Origin: Roseiarcus sp963732155
GTDB lineage: Bacteria; Pseudomonadota; Alphaproteobacteria; Rhizobiales; Beijerinckiaceae
Assembly (NCBI GenBank): GCA_963732155.1
Contig: CAVSYB010000015.1
Span: 124,001 to 188,000, forward strand
Direction: 5' to 3'
Length of the DNA stretch: 64,000 nt
Positions 26,888-35,400 of this stretch are shown piece after piece. Position 1 is the stretch's first letter; the number at the start of each line of letters is the position of its first letter. Below the pieces are notes generated by a model. That model made no database searches. It had not been told where the DNA came from and worked only from the letters and a program-made list of their open reading frames with translations. A program made the position numbers and the translations under genes.

Positions 26888-28024
26888 TCAGCCGCCGACC
26901 TGCGCGATCACTTTGACCTTTCCGTCGCGCACGCCGACGATCTGCATCGGCGTATGCGGGTGGTTGTGATCGTCCATCGCATATGTGCCGCCGAGGAGCG
27001 ACGGCATTTTGGAGGATTTCAACGCCTTCTGAATGTCCTCGGGCTTGTCGGACTCCGCGCGGCGGATCGCATCGACCACAAGATAAGTCGCTTCGTAGGC
27101 GAAGAACGAGCGTTGGGTCGGCGTCAGACCGTATTTGGCGCGGTAAGCCGCGACGAAGTCCTGAACGCCCGGCGTCTCGATGAACGGATTGAAGACGGTG
27201 ACGCTCGTGGCCGCGGAGAGCCCACCGGCGGCGAGGAATTGCGGCGACACCGCGCCGATCGCCGCCGCAAAATCGATGCGCCCGGTGATCGGCGCCCCCC
27301 AGCCGGACTGCTCGTAGGCCGAAAAGAACGGTGCGGTCGAAGCGCCGAGCAGCGTCACGATCCGATCCGGCGCGAGCGCCTTCAACCGCGCCAGAATAGG
27401 AGCAAGATCCTTGGCGTCCTTCGGGATCGTCTCGTTGGCGAGCGCCGCGATGCCGGCGGCGGCCGCGGCCTTCTCGATGCTGGCCGCATTGGCGCGGTTG
27501 AAGGGGTTGTCGTCGCCGACGATCGCCACGCTGTGAACGCCCTGTCCTTTCAGCCAATCCATCAACGCGACCGCGATATCGCGGTCGGAGGGGATGGTCT
27601 TGAACGCGTAATCGTCGCCGCCGACGCCGGAGGCGTCGACGAAATCCTGGCCCGCCGAAATATCGATGACGAGCGGCACCTTCGCCGCTTGCGCGATCGG
27701 CATGATCGCGTGCGTCACCGGCGTCGCGAGGGCGCCGAGCAGCACCGGCACATGCTCCTGTTCAATCAGCCGCTTCGTCGCGTTGACGCCGGTTGGTATG
27801 TCGGCGGCGTTGTCGCCATAAAAGGCCTCCACCGGTCGACCAAGCACGCCGCCCGCCCGGTTGATGCGCGAAAGCGCGAGCTCGACGCCATACTGTTCGC
27901 TTTGTCCGCGATCCGCAAAGGGTCCGCTGAGGATGGTCGTCACGCCGATGCGAACGGGTTCGGCGGCGAGGGCCTGGGCGGCGGCGAGCAGGCCGCCTGC
28001 CGCGAGCATCGTTCTGAACTTCAT
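26888..28024 (-). CDS. Orphan periplasmic binding protein, branched-chain amino-acid (Peripla_BP_6) type
   Basis: 378 residues from ATG 28024 (a GTG one codon earlier is possible). A signal peptide (MKFRTMLAAGGLLAAAQALA) is followed by the two-lobed Peripla_BP_6 fold: PVRIGVTTILSGPFADRG at the start, ALSRINRAGGVLGRPVE near residue 55, and FFAYEATYLVVDAIRRA near residue 320. Family members bind branched-chain amino acids, amides, urea or aromatic acids in the periplasm. A His-rich DDHNHPHTP stretch near residue 354 is typical of the binding-cleft end. No permease or ATPase gene adjoins, so it must use a transporter encoded elsewhere. Confidence 0.9.
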   Translation of the reverse strand: MKFRTMLAAGGLLAAAQALAAEPVRIGVTTILSGPFADRGQSEQYGVELALSRINRAGGVLGRPVEAFYGDNAADIPTGVNATKRLIEQEHVPVLLGALATPVTHAIMPIAQAAKVPLVIDISAGQDFVDASGVGGDDYAFKTIPSDRDIAVALMDWLKGQGVHSVAIVGDDNPFNRANAASIEKAAAAAGIAALANETIPKDAKDLAPILARLKALAPDRIVTLLGASTAPFFSAYEQSGWGAPITGRIDFAAAIGAVSPQFLAAGGLSAATSVTVFNPFIETPGVQDFVAAYRAKYGLTPTQRSFFAYEATYLVVDAIRRAESDKPEDIQKALKSSKMPSLLGGTYAMDDHNHPHTPMQIVGVRDGKVKVIAQVGG

Positions 28025-28381
28025 CACAATTTTCCGTTGACCGCGGTCTTGAGAAGACGCTTCGAATGCTCGTCAGCGTGCCTCATTCCCGCATTCCGAA
28101 CAATCGCTTTCGACTGCCCCTGACGCAAACGTGACCATCCTGTGCGGTCGCCGACGACGGCGCCGGGGCCGACGCCCGAGTTGAAATTCCCGCGCCGGAT
28201 GATCGCGCCGGCCGGATCACAATTGCGGCATCCGACGCGTCCGACCGCGCCGCCGCCATGATTCCGCCGCCCTCGCGCAGAAAATCGCCGCATGCCGCCG
28301 AGAGGGCCCGCACGCCGGGCTTTGTCCGGCGAATGCGGCCGCGGCGTGAACGTCGCGCTGCGCCGCCGATCCTGGTGAGAG
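28025..28381. other. Divergent intergenic region, no gene seen
   Basis: 357 bases between the orphan binding protein (minus) and DoxX (plus). I found no open frame with coding character, no strong promoter and no obvious repeat. Confidence 0.5.
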
Positions 28382-28765
28382 ATGATGACGTCATTGGAGA
28401 AATGGGCGCCCTACGGCCTCAGCGCTTTGCGGATCGTCGCGGCGCTGTTGTTCATCGAGCACGGACTGGAGAAGTTCTTCGGCTTCCCGGCGCCCGGACC
28501 GAACATGACGCCGCTTCTGTGGTTTCAGGCGGCGTTGGAGCTCTTCGGCGGCCTTGCGCTGCTCGTCGGCGTTTACACGCGGCCGATCGCTTTTCTTCTG
28601 AGCGGCAACATGGCCGTCGCCTATTTCGTGGCGCATTTCCCGCGCTCGTTCTATCCGGTCGTGAATGGCGGCGATTCGGCGGTGCTCTACTGCTTCGTGT
28701 TCTTCTACATCGTCTTTGCCGGAGCGGGCCCGTGGAGCGTCGACGACAGTCTGAGGCGTCGTTGA
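28382..28765 (+). CDS. DoxX-family membrane protein
   Basis: 127 residues with four predicted membrane helices. The family start is seen: 'YGLSALRIVAALLFIEHGLEKFFGFP' with the conserved HG..K, then 'AALELFGGLALLVGVYTR'. DoxX/DoxD-like proteins of proteobacteria are small inner-membrane proteins of uncertain function, sometimes linked to redox stress. GGTGAGAG precedes the start, and a second ATG follows immediately. It converges with the RND operon, whose last gene ends 43 bases away. Confidence 0.9.
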   Translation: MMTSLEKWAPYGLSALRIVAALLFIEHGLEKFFGFPAPGPNMTPLLWFQAALELFGGLALLVGVYTRPIAFLLSGNMAVAYFVAHFPRSFYPVVNGGDSAVLYCFVFFYIVFAGAGPWSVDDSLRRR

Positions 28766-28808
28766 GCCCGCGATTTGGCGCCCGGAGTCGGCGCGACGCG
28801 GACGCCCG

Positions 28809-31800
28809 CTACCCGCCCGGCGCCGGGCGGCGCCTCGGCGCGCGCCTCGCGAGACGCTCATGTCCCCATTCGCGCAGCCGCTGGAAGACCACGTAGAGCA
28901 TCGGAATCAGGAAAATCCCGATCGAACTCGCCGCCAGCATGCCGGCGAACACCGAGGTGCCGACGTCGCGCCGGCTGATCTGGGCGGCGCCCTCCGCGGC
29001 CACCAGCGGCAGCAGACCGAGCACGAACGCGATCGACGTCATCATCACCGCGCGGAAGCGCATGCGCGCGCCAAGCGCCGCCGCCTCGCCGATCGCCATC
29101 CCCGACTCGCGTTGTTCCTTGGCGAATTCGACGATGAGGATGCCGTTCTTGGCGGCCAGGGCGATCAGCACGACGAGGCCGATCTGCGCATAGAGATCGA
29201 GCGTCAGCCGGGAGACGAGAATGCCGGCATAGGCGCCGACCACGCCGACCATCACCGACAGCAGCACGGGGATCGGGATCATCCAGCTCTCGTAAAGGCC
29301 GACCAGGAACAGGTAGGCGAAGATCACGGCGGTGGCGAGTATCGGGCCGGTCTGCCCGCTCGCCTCGTGCTCCTGATAGGCCGTCCCGGTCCATTCGAAG
29401 GCATAGCCGGGCGGCAGGGTTCTTTCCGACACCTCCTGCATGGCGGCGAGCGCGGCGCCCGACGAGCCGCCGGGCGCGGGGCTGCCGTTGATGGTGACGG
29501 ACCGATAGTTGTTGTAGCGCGTGATCACCTGCGGGCCGGCGACGAAGCGGAGGGCGGCGATCGAACGCATCGGCACCATTTCGCCGGTCTTGTTGCGCAC
29601 GTATATCTGCCAGATGTCCGAAATATCGCGGCGGTTGGCCGCTTCGCCTTCGATATTGACCTGCCAGGTGCGGCCGTACAGGTTGAAGTCGTTCACGAAG
29701 AACCCGCCGAGCGTCGACTGCAGCGCCGTGAAGACGTCGTTGATGTTGAGGCCGAGCGCCTGCGCCTTGTCGCGGTCGATGTCGAGGTAGATGGATGGCG
29801 TTGTCGCGGTGAAGGTGGAGAACACCCGCGCCAGGCGCGGGTCCTGGTTGCCGGCGGCGACGATCCCTTGCATGACGCTGCCGAGGCTCGCCGGATCCTG
29901 TCCCTCGAGCGCCTCGAGTTGATATTCGAAGCCGCCGCTGGTCGACAGGCCGATGATCGGCGGCAGGTTGAAGGGAACGACGCTGGCGGACCGGATCTGC
30001 TGCGCCTGCCCGAACATCCGCCGGATCAGCGCCTGCGCGGAATTGGCGGCGCCGACGCGATCCTCGAACGGCTTGAGCTTGGCCACGAGAAAGGCGGCGT
30101 TCGACTCATTGGCGGTGTCGAGCAGCGAGAAGCCGATCACGGCGAACGTGTCCTGCACCTGCGGCATCGAACGCAACACCTGCTCGACCTGACGGACCGT
30201 ATCGCCGGTGCGCGACACCGACGCGCCGTCGGGCAATTGGACGTTGAGGAAGAACGCGCCCTGATCCTCCTCCGGCAGGAAGCTCGTCGGGGTTATGCGC
30301 GACAGAGCATAGGTTCCAAACGCACACACGGCGATCAGCAACGGCGAGAGAATGGCGATGCGCACCAGCCGCCGCACCGCCCCCGCATAACCGTCGCGCA
30401 CTCGATCGATGCCGCGCAGCACCAGCGCCATCGGGCCGCGGCGCTTCGCCTCGTGGCGAAGCACCAGCGCACAGAGCGCCGGAGACAGCGTCAGCGCGTT
30501 GAGGGCGGAGATCAGCATGGCGACGCTGATGGTGACGGCGAACTGGCGGAACAATTGACCGGAAATGCCCGGGATGAAGGCGACAGGCACGAACACCGAC
30601 AGCAGGACCAGGGTGATGGCGATGATCGGCCCGGTGATCTGGTTCATCGCCTTGATCGTCGCCGTCGCGGGAGTGATCCCCGGCTCTTCCTCGAGCACGC
30701 GCTCGACGTTTTCGACGACGACGATCGCGTCGTCGACGACGATGCCGATCGCGAGCACCATCGCCAGCAGCGACACCGTATTGGCCGAATAGCCCATCGC
30801 CAGCAGCACGGCGAAAGCGCCGATCAGGCTGACCGGCACCGCCACCGCCGGAATAATCGTCGCCCGAAGGTTGCCGAGGAAGAGGTAGACGACAATGACG
30901 ACGAGGACGAACGCTTCGGAGAGCGTCTTCAGCACCTCGTGGATCGTATCGGCGACAAAGACGGTGGAATCGTAGACGGTGTGGTATTTCAGCCCCGGCG
31001 GAAAGCGCTGTTGCAGCTTGGCCAGCGTCTGATCGACGCGCGTCGCCGTCTGCACCGCATTGGCGTCGGGCGTCAGGTAGAGCGCCATGCCGACGGCGGC
31101 GCGACCGTTGAGGCGCGTGACGACGTCGTCGTTCTGCGCGCCCATCTCGACCCGCGCGACGTCATGCACATGCAGCACCGAGCCGTCGGGATCGGCGCGC
31201 AGCACGATGTCGCCGAACTGTTCCGGCGTCGTCAGCCGCCCCTGCGTCTGCACGTTCATCTGGAACTGCTGGTCGTCGCTCACCGGGCGGGCGCCGATCC
31301 GGCCGACCGGCGCCTGGACGTTCTGCGCCTGAATGGCGTTGACGACGTCGGAGGGCGACAGGTTCAGGCTGGTGAGCCGCTGGGTGTCGAACCAGATGCG
31401 CATGGAATAGTTGAGCCTGCCGAACAGCAGCGCCTGGCCAACGCCCTCGACGCGCGAGATTTCGTCGAGGATGTTGATCGTCGCGTAGCTGGTGATGAAC
31501 ACCGGCGTCAGCTTGGGGTCTTCGCTGTAGAGCGTCATGAACCGCAGCACGGCGGCCGATCGCTTCAGCACGGTCAGGCCCTGCAGCTGCACCTCCTGCG
31601 GGAGCTGCGCCATCGCCGTCTGCACGCGATTGTTGACGTTGACGGTGTCGGTGTCGGGGTTGCTGCCGGGCAGGAAGCTGACGGTCAGGTTGTAGCTGCC
31701 GTCGTTGCCGCTCGTCGACTTCATGTAGATCATCTTGTCGACGCCGACGATCTGCGCCTCGAGCGGCTGGGCGACGGTGGCCTCGACGACCGCGGCCGAC

Positions 31801-31958
31801 GCGCCGGGATAGTTGGCGGTCACCTGCACGCGCGGCGGCACGATGTCCGGGAACTGCGCCACCGGAATGCGGGTGATCGCGATCACGCCGGCGATGGTGA
31901 TGACGACGGCGATGACGATGGCCAGCCGCGGGCGGCGGACGAAGACGGCGGAGATCAT
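28809..31958 (-). CDS. RND efflux pump inner-membrane subunit (AcrB/MexB type, HAE1)
   Basis: 1049 residues, the standard HAE1 length. It has 12 membrane helices and two large periplasmic loops. The proton-relay aspartates are present in GIVVDDAIVVVENVERV (about residue 405), and the partner lysine in LAAKNGILIVEFAK (about residue 940). The N-terminus (FVRRPRLAIVIAVVITIAG) is typical. It exports drugs, detergents or lipophilic metabolites to a TolC channel, driven by protons. Its start overlaps the adaptor stop by 4 bases. The C-terminus ends in an Arg/Pro tail encoded by an 18-base palindrome. No TolC gene follows. Confidence 0.95.
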   Translation of the reverse strand: MISAVFVRRPRLAIVIAVVITIAGVIAITRIPVAQFPDIVPPRVQVTANYPGASAAVVEATVAQPLEAQIVGVDKMIYMKSTSGNDGSYNLTVSFLPGSNPDTDTVNVNNRVQTAMAQLPQEVQLQGLTVLKRSAAVLRFMTLYSEDPKLTPVFITSYATINILDEISRVEGVGQALLFGRLNYSMRIWFDTQRLTSLNLSPSDVVNAIQAQNVQAPVGRIGARPVSDDQQFQMNVQTQGRLTTPEQFGDIVLRADPDGSVLHVHDVARVEMGAQNDDVVTRLNGRAAVGMALYLTPDANAVQTATRVDQTLAKLQQRFPPGLKYHTVYDSTVFVADTIHEVLKTLSEAFVLVVIVVYLFLGNLRATIIPAVAVPVSLIGAFAVLLAMGYSANTVSLLAMVLAIGIVVDDAIVVVENVERVLEEEPGITPATATIKAMNQITGPIIAITLVLLSVFVPVAFIPGISGQLFRQFAVTISVAMLISALNALTLSPALCALVLRHEAKRRGPMALVLRGIDRVRDGYAGAVRRLVRIAILSPLLIAVCAFGTYALSRITPTSFLPEEDQGAFFLNVQLPDGASVSRTGDTVRQVEQVLRSMPQVQDTFAVIGFSLLDTANESNAAFLVAKLKPFEDRVGAANSAQALIRRMFGQAQQIRSASVVPFNLPPIIGLSTSGGFEYQLEALEGQDPASLGSVMQGIVAAGNQDPRLARVFSTFTATTPSIYLDIDRDKAQALGLNINDVFTALQSTLGGFFVNDFNLYGRTWQVNIEGEAANRRDISDIWQIYVRNKTGEMVPMRSIAALRFVAGPQVITRYNNYRSVTINGSPAPGGSSGAALAAMQEVSERTLPPGYAFEWTGTAYQEHEASGQTGPILATAVIFAYLFLVGLYESWMIPIPVLLSVMVGVVGAYAGILVSRLTLDLYAQIGLVVLIALAAKNGILIVEFAKEQRESGMAIGEAAALGARMRFRAVMMTSIAFVLGLLPLVAAEGAAQISRRDVGTSVFAGMLAASSIGIFLIPMLYVVFQRLREWGHERLARRAPRRRPAPGG

Positions 31959-33274
31959 CGCGGCGCAGCGCGGCTCGAGGGGGCGTTCGACGCGCTCGCG
32001 GCGGAGCCGTCAAGCGCGCCGGGGCCCATGCCGGGAGCGTTCGCGGCGGGCGCCGGCGAAACGATCTGTCCGGGCCGGATGCGCTGGATGCCGTCGACGA
32101 CGACGTTTTCGCCCTCGACGAGGCCGCTCAACACCACCGCCAGCGTCGGGCTCGGCGTCGACTGGCCGAGCTGGATGCGCCGCCGCTGCGCCTTGTCATC
32201 CTCGCCGACGAGATAGACATAGTCGCCGCCCTGGTCGGTGAGCACGCTGGCGCGCGGGATGACGAGGGCTTCGACCGGCTGCGCGTCTTCCAGGATGACG
32301 GTGACCAGTTGGCCGTCGACGAGTCTGCGGAGCGCCATGTCTGCTTTGGCGTTGTCGAGGACCGGGTTGGCGATGACCGCGCGCAAGGCGATCGTGTCGG
32401 TGTTGGGGGCGACGGTATTGTCGAGGAAATCCAGGACGCCGGTCCGGTCGTAGACGCTGCCGTCCGGCAGCCGGATCTTGACGAGAATGGAGCTGAATCC
32501 GCCTCTTTCGGCGGCGGTCTGCATCAGCGTCGCGACCGTGCGCGCGGCGACAGGGAAGGCGACGTACATCGGGTCCTGGCTGACGATCGTCGCGAGAACG
32601 CCGGAGCTCGGCGTGACATAATTGCCGACCGTCACCAGGGTGCGGCCGATCTTGCCGTCGATCGGCGCGCGAATGTCGGTGTAGCCGAGATTGATCTTCG
32701 ACTGGTCGAGCTGCGCCTCGGCGCCCAGCACCTGGGCTTGGAGGGACAGCTGGTTCGCCTGCGCGGCGTCGACGGTCGACTGTTGCCCGGCCGGGGTGTT
32801 GAGCAGCGTCTTGGCGCGCGTCAGGGTCAGGTCGGCGTTCTGCAACTGCGCCTTGTATTGAGCGACCACCGCCTGCTTCGCCTCGACATCGGCCTTGAAC
32901 GGGCCCTGCTCGAGGCGGTAGAGCAACTCGCCCTTCTTGACTTCCGCGCCTTCGGTGAAGTGGCGCTCGTCAAGGAAAGCCGCGACGCGGGCGACGAGAT
33001 TGACCCGGTCGGTCGCCTGGATGCGGCCGACATACTCGCTCGACGAGGTGATCGGCTTCCTGATGGCCGGCACGACGCCGACCGCCGGCGGCGTCGCCGG
33101 CGCCTGCTGCGCGACAACGCAGAAAGGCGCCAGGCAAAAGACGAAGGCGAGCAGAAACGGGGACCGACGCAGGCGCGGCCCGCCGCCCTCCCCCGAGGCC
33201 GGCGGCGCCGCGCGATTGGGAGACAATGATCTGACGTCCGGGATCAGGGGTTGGCGAAGCATCGGTCGGTTCAT
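31955..33274 (-). CDS. RND efflux periplasmic adaptor (AcrA/MexA type)
   Basis: 439 residues. An N-terminal basic segment leads into a hydrophobic signal helix (about 38-55, SPFLLAFVFCLAPFCVVAQ) without a clean lipobox. The order of domains fits membrane-fusion proteins of RND pumps: barrel-sandwich (YVGRIQATDRVNLVARVAAF), coiled-coil hairpin (residues 110-180), then TDIRAPIDGKIGRTLV, beta-barrel, and a membrane-proximal end with VLVIPRASV-like text (ALVIPRASVL). It is the first gene of the two-gene pump operon. Its ATG overlaps by 4 bases the extended frame of the upstream dehydrogenase, which may be chance. Confidence 0.92.
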   Translation of the reverse strand: MNRPMLRQPLIPDVRSLSPNRAAPPASGEGGGPRLRRSPFLLAFVFCLAPFCVVAQQAPATPPAVGVVPAIRKPITSSSEYVGRIQATDRVNLVARVAAFLDERHFTEGAEVKKGELLYRLEQGPFKADVEAKQAVVAQYKAQLQNADLTLTRAKTLLNTPAGQQSTVDAAQANQLSLQAQVLGAEAQLDQSKINLGYTDIRAPIDGKIGRTLVTVGNYVTPSSGVLATIVSQDPMYVAFPVAARTVATLMQTAAERGGFSSILVKIRLPDGSVYDRTGVLDFLDNTVAPNTDTIALRAVIANPVLDNAKADMALRRLVDGQLVTVILEDAQPVEALVIPRASVLTDQGGDYVYLVGEDDKAQRRRIQLGQSTPSPTLAVVLSGLVEGENVVVDGIQRIRPGQIVSPAPAANAPGMGPGALDGSAASASNAPSSRAAPR

Positions 33275-34668
33275 TTCTGCCGGACCTTGCTTTTGGTCCG
33301 GAGGATGGGGCGGCGGGCCGGGCCGGCGAGCGGTCGACGGCGTGAATTCCTTGGCGGCGCGAAGACGGCGCCCGCTCGCAGGAGATTGTCGATCTGACGC
33401 AAGAGAGACGCCTTTGACAGGGTTTCAGCCAACGCCCGAGAGGCAAAACATTGATTTTGCTCGCTGCGACCGCGACCGGTCGCCGCTATTGATACGCATC
33501 GGCCGACGACGTGACAATGCTTGCAAGCCGCCCCCGGCGAGAGATTGAAGGGAGGTCCGCCGCCGCCGCAGGCTTTCAGAGCCCGGAAAGCCCTCGCTTC
33601 ACGAGGGCGTCCTCCAACCCGGCCGCGAGCGCCGCCGCGGCGATCGAGTTCTCGGGTTTCCCGAGGCAGCGGCACGCCTTCGATCAGGCGCTTGGCGCGC
33701 GACAGACGTTCGGGTTCGCCAGGCGTCAGGATTGTATGGCCGGGCAGCGGCTTCGCCTGCCTGAACCAATCGATGTAACGCGCCGCGTCCTGGTCGAAGA
33801 AATGGGACGGGTCGATCCGCACGGGATCGACATAGAGCGAGAACATCCCGTTGGCGAATCGCCGGCCGAGCCTCGTCGCGCCGGCGCCGGTGAGCGAGCC
33901 GCCGAGCAATTCGCAGATCAGCGCAAGGCCCGAGCCCTTGTGCTCGCCGAAGGCGCGGATCGCGCCCTCGCCCAGCCTCGGATCGCGCGGCCCGTCGGGC
34001 GCGAACGGCCCGTAGATCATGGCCGGATCGCTCGACAGCGCGCCGTCGGGCCCGACCAGCGCGCCTTCCGGCAGCGGCTTGCCGCCGCGGCTCGCCACGG
34101 CGATCTTGCCCTCGGCGACGAGCGAGGTCGCGAAGTCGAGGATCACCGGTTCGGCGCCTTGGCGAGGGATGCCGACGCAGAACGGCGCGGTCGATAGACG
34201 CCGTTCGACCCCGCCGTAGGGGGCGACCAGCACCGATCCCGAGGCGGTCACGAAATGAATCGAGATCAGGCCCTCGGCGGCGGCCATCTCCGCCCATTCG
34301 CCGACGCGACCGATGTGGCCCGAATTCCGCAGGGATATTGCGGCAAGCCCGGCGGTTTTCGCCTTTTCGACCCCGACGGCGACGGCGAGCGGCGCGATGG
34401 TCTGGCCAAAGCCGTAGCGGCCATCGACAACCGCGATCGCCGGCGCGTCGACGACGCGCTCGATGGTCTGGTTCGGCGCGATATCGCCCGACCGCACCCA
34501 GTCGACATAGCGCGGCACGCGGATGACGCCGTGGCTGTCGTGCCCGGCCAGATTGGCGCCGACCAGCGAGGCGGCGACCCGGCGCGCCTCCTCGCGGCCG
34601 CTGCCCAGACGTTCGAACACGTCTGCGCAGAGCGCGCTCAGTCGATCCGCCGGAATTAGCACGTTCAT
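33271..34668 (-). CDS. Ldh-family (malate/L-lactate/ureidoglycolate-type) NAD(P) dehydrogenase with C-terminal frameshift
   Basis: Starts at ATG 34668, overlapping the livF stop (ATGA). Residues 1-340 are a standard type-2 malate/lactate dehydrogenase: GHDSHGVIRVPRY with the catalytic histidine near 45-48, NSGHIGRVG near 115, and GEHKGSGLAL near 225. Family members reduce 2-oxo acids or imino acids in the cytosol. The normal C-terminus is lost. After PRETREL the open frame runs on for about 110 residues of low-complexity, Arg/Gly-rich text to 33271. Shifting one base near 33645 restores IAAAALAAGLEDALVKRGL and a stop at 33576. Its place at the end of the Liv-type operon suggests it acts on the imported compound. 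Confidence 0.85.
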   Translation of the reverse strand: MNVLIPADRLSALCADVFERLGSGREEARRVAASLVGANLAGHDSHGVIRVPRYVDWVRSGDIAPNQTIERVVDAPAIAVVDGRYGFGQTIAPLAVAVGVEKAKTAGLAAISLRNSGHIGRVGEWAEMAAAEGLISIHFVTASGSVLVAPYGGVERRLSTAPFCVGIPRQGAEPVILDFATSLVAEGKIAVASRGGKPLPEGALVGPDGALSSDPAMIYGPFAPDGPRDPRLGEGAIRAFGEHKGSGLALICELLGGSLTGAGATRLGRRFANGMFSLYVDPVRIDPSHFFDQDAARYIDWFRQAKPLPGHTILTPGEPERLSRAKRLIEGVPLPRETRELDRRGGARGRVGGRPREARAFRALKACGGGGPPFNLSPGAACKHCHVVGRCVSIAATGRGRSEQNQCFASRALAETLSKASLLRQIDNLLRAGAVFAPPRNSRRRPLAGPARRPILRTKSKVRQK

Positions 34669-35399
34669 AGCGACGCTCCCGCCGGGCTTCCCCCGAGATA
34701 GGCGTCGCGGATCCGTTCGTCGCTCCACAGCGCCTCCGGCGCGCCCCCCAGCGCCAGCCGCCCCGATTCGAGCACATAGCCCCAGTTCGCGACCTTCAGG
34801 GCCATATGGGCGTTCTGTTCGACCAGAAGCACAGTCGTCCCGCGCGCGTGAATCTCCCTGATAATGCGGAACACCGTCTGCACGACGACCGGGGCGAGGC
34901 CGAGCGAGGGTTCGTCGAGCAGAAGCAGGCGGGGTTTGGCCATCAAGCCGCGCGCGACCGCGACCATCTGTTGCTGCCCTCCCGACAGCATCCAGCCGAG
35001 TTTATCGGCGAACGGGCGTATCTCGGGGAAGAGCTCCAGCATGGCGTCCGCCTCCCGGCGAATCGCGGCGCTCGAGGCCCTGCCGTTCGAGGCGCCCAGC
35101 ATGATGTTTTCGCGCACCGTCAGTCCGGGGAAAACGCGGCGCCCCTCGGGGACGTGCGCGACGCCAAGGCGGACGATCGCCTGGGGCGCGAGGCCGGCGA
35201 TCGGTTTGCCGTCGAAGACGATTGACCCCGACCGCGGCGCGACAAGGCCGGAGATCGCGCGCAACGTCGTGGACTTGCCCGCGCCGTTCGAGCCGAGCAG
35301 CGTGACGACGACCCCTTCTTCGATTGAGAACGAAACGCCCCGCAACGCTTCGATCTCGCCGTAGCGGACGTTGAGATCGGCGACTTCGATCAGCGCCAT
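34665..35399 (-). CDS. livF: Branched-chain amino-acid-type ABC transporter ATPase LivF
   Basis: 244 residues, all ABC motifs intact: Walker A GSNGAGKST near residue 34, Q-loop, signature LSGGQQQMVAVAR near 137, Walker B LLLLDEPSLGLAP, and H-loop in VLLVEQNA. The SLGLAP text and the QNAHMAL end mark LivF. It energises import of branched-chain amino acids, amides or related compounds together with LivG. It is separated by one base from the LivM-LivG fusion upstream and overlaps the dehydrogenase start downstream. Confidence 0.95.
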   Translation of the reverse strand: MALIEVADLNVRYGEIEALRGVSFSIEEGVVVTLLGSNGAGKSTTLRAISGLVAPRSGSIVFDGKPIAGLAPQAIVRLGVAHVPEGRRVFPGLTVRENIMLGASNGRASSAAIRREADAMLELFPEIRPFADKLGWMLSGGQQQMVAVARGLMAKPRLLLLDEPSLGLAPVVVQTVFRIIREIHARGTTVLLVEQNAHMALKVANWGYVLESGRLALGGAPEALWSDERIRDAYLGGSPAGASL

Positions 35400-35400
35400 G

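Noticed and set aside
25361..28123. Plus-strand frame of more than 900 codons covering the MFS and binding-protein genes
   Set aside because: Antisense to two genes with clear families, low-complexity Arg/Gly/Glu composition.
28860..32216. Very long plus-strand open frame opposite the RND subunit
   Set aside because: The translation is a His/Arg/Asp-rich low-complexity mirror of the RND gene, with no recognised domain.
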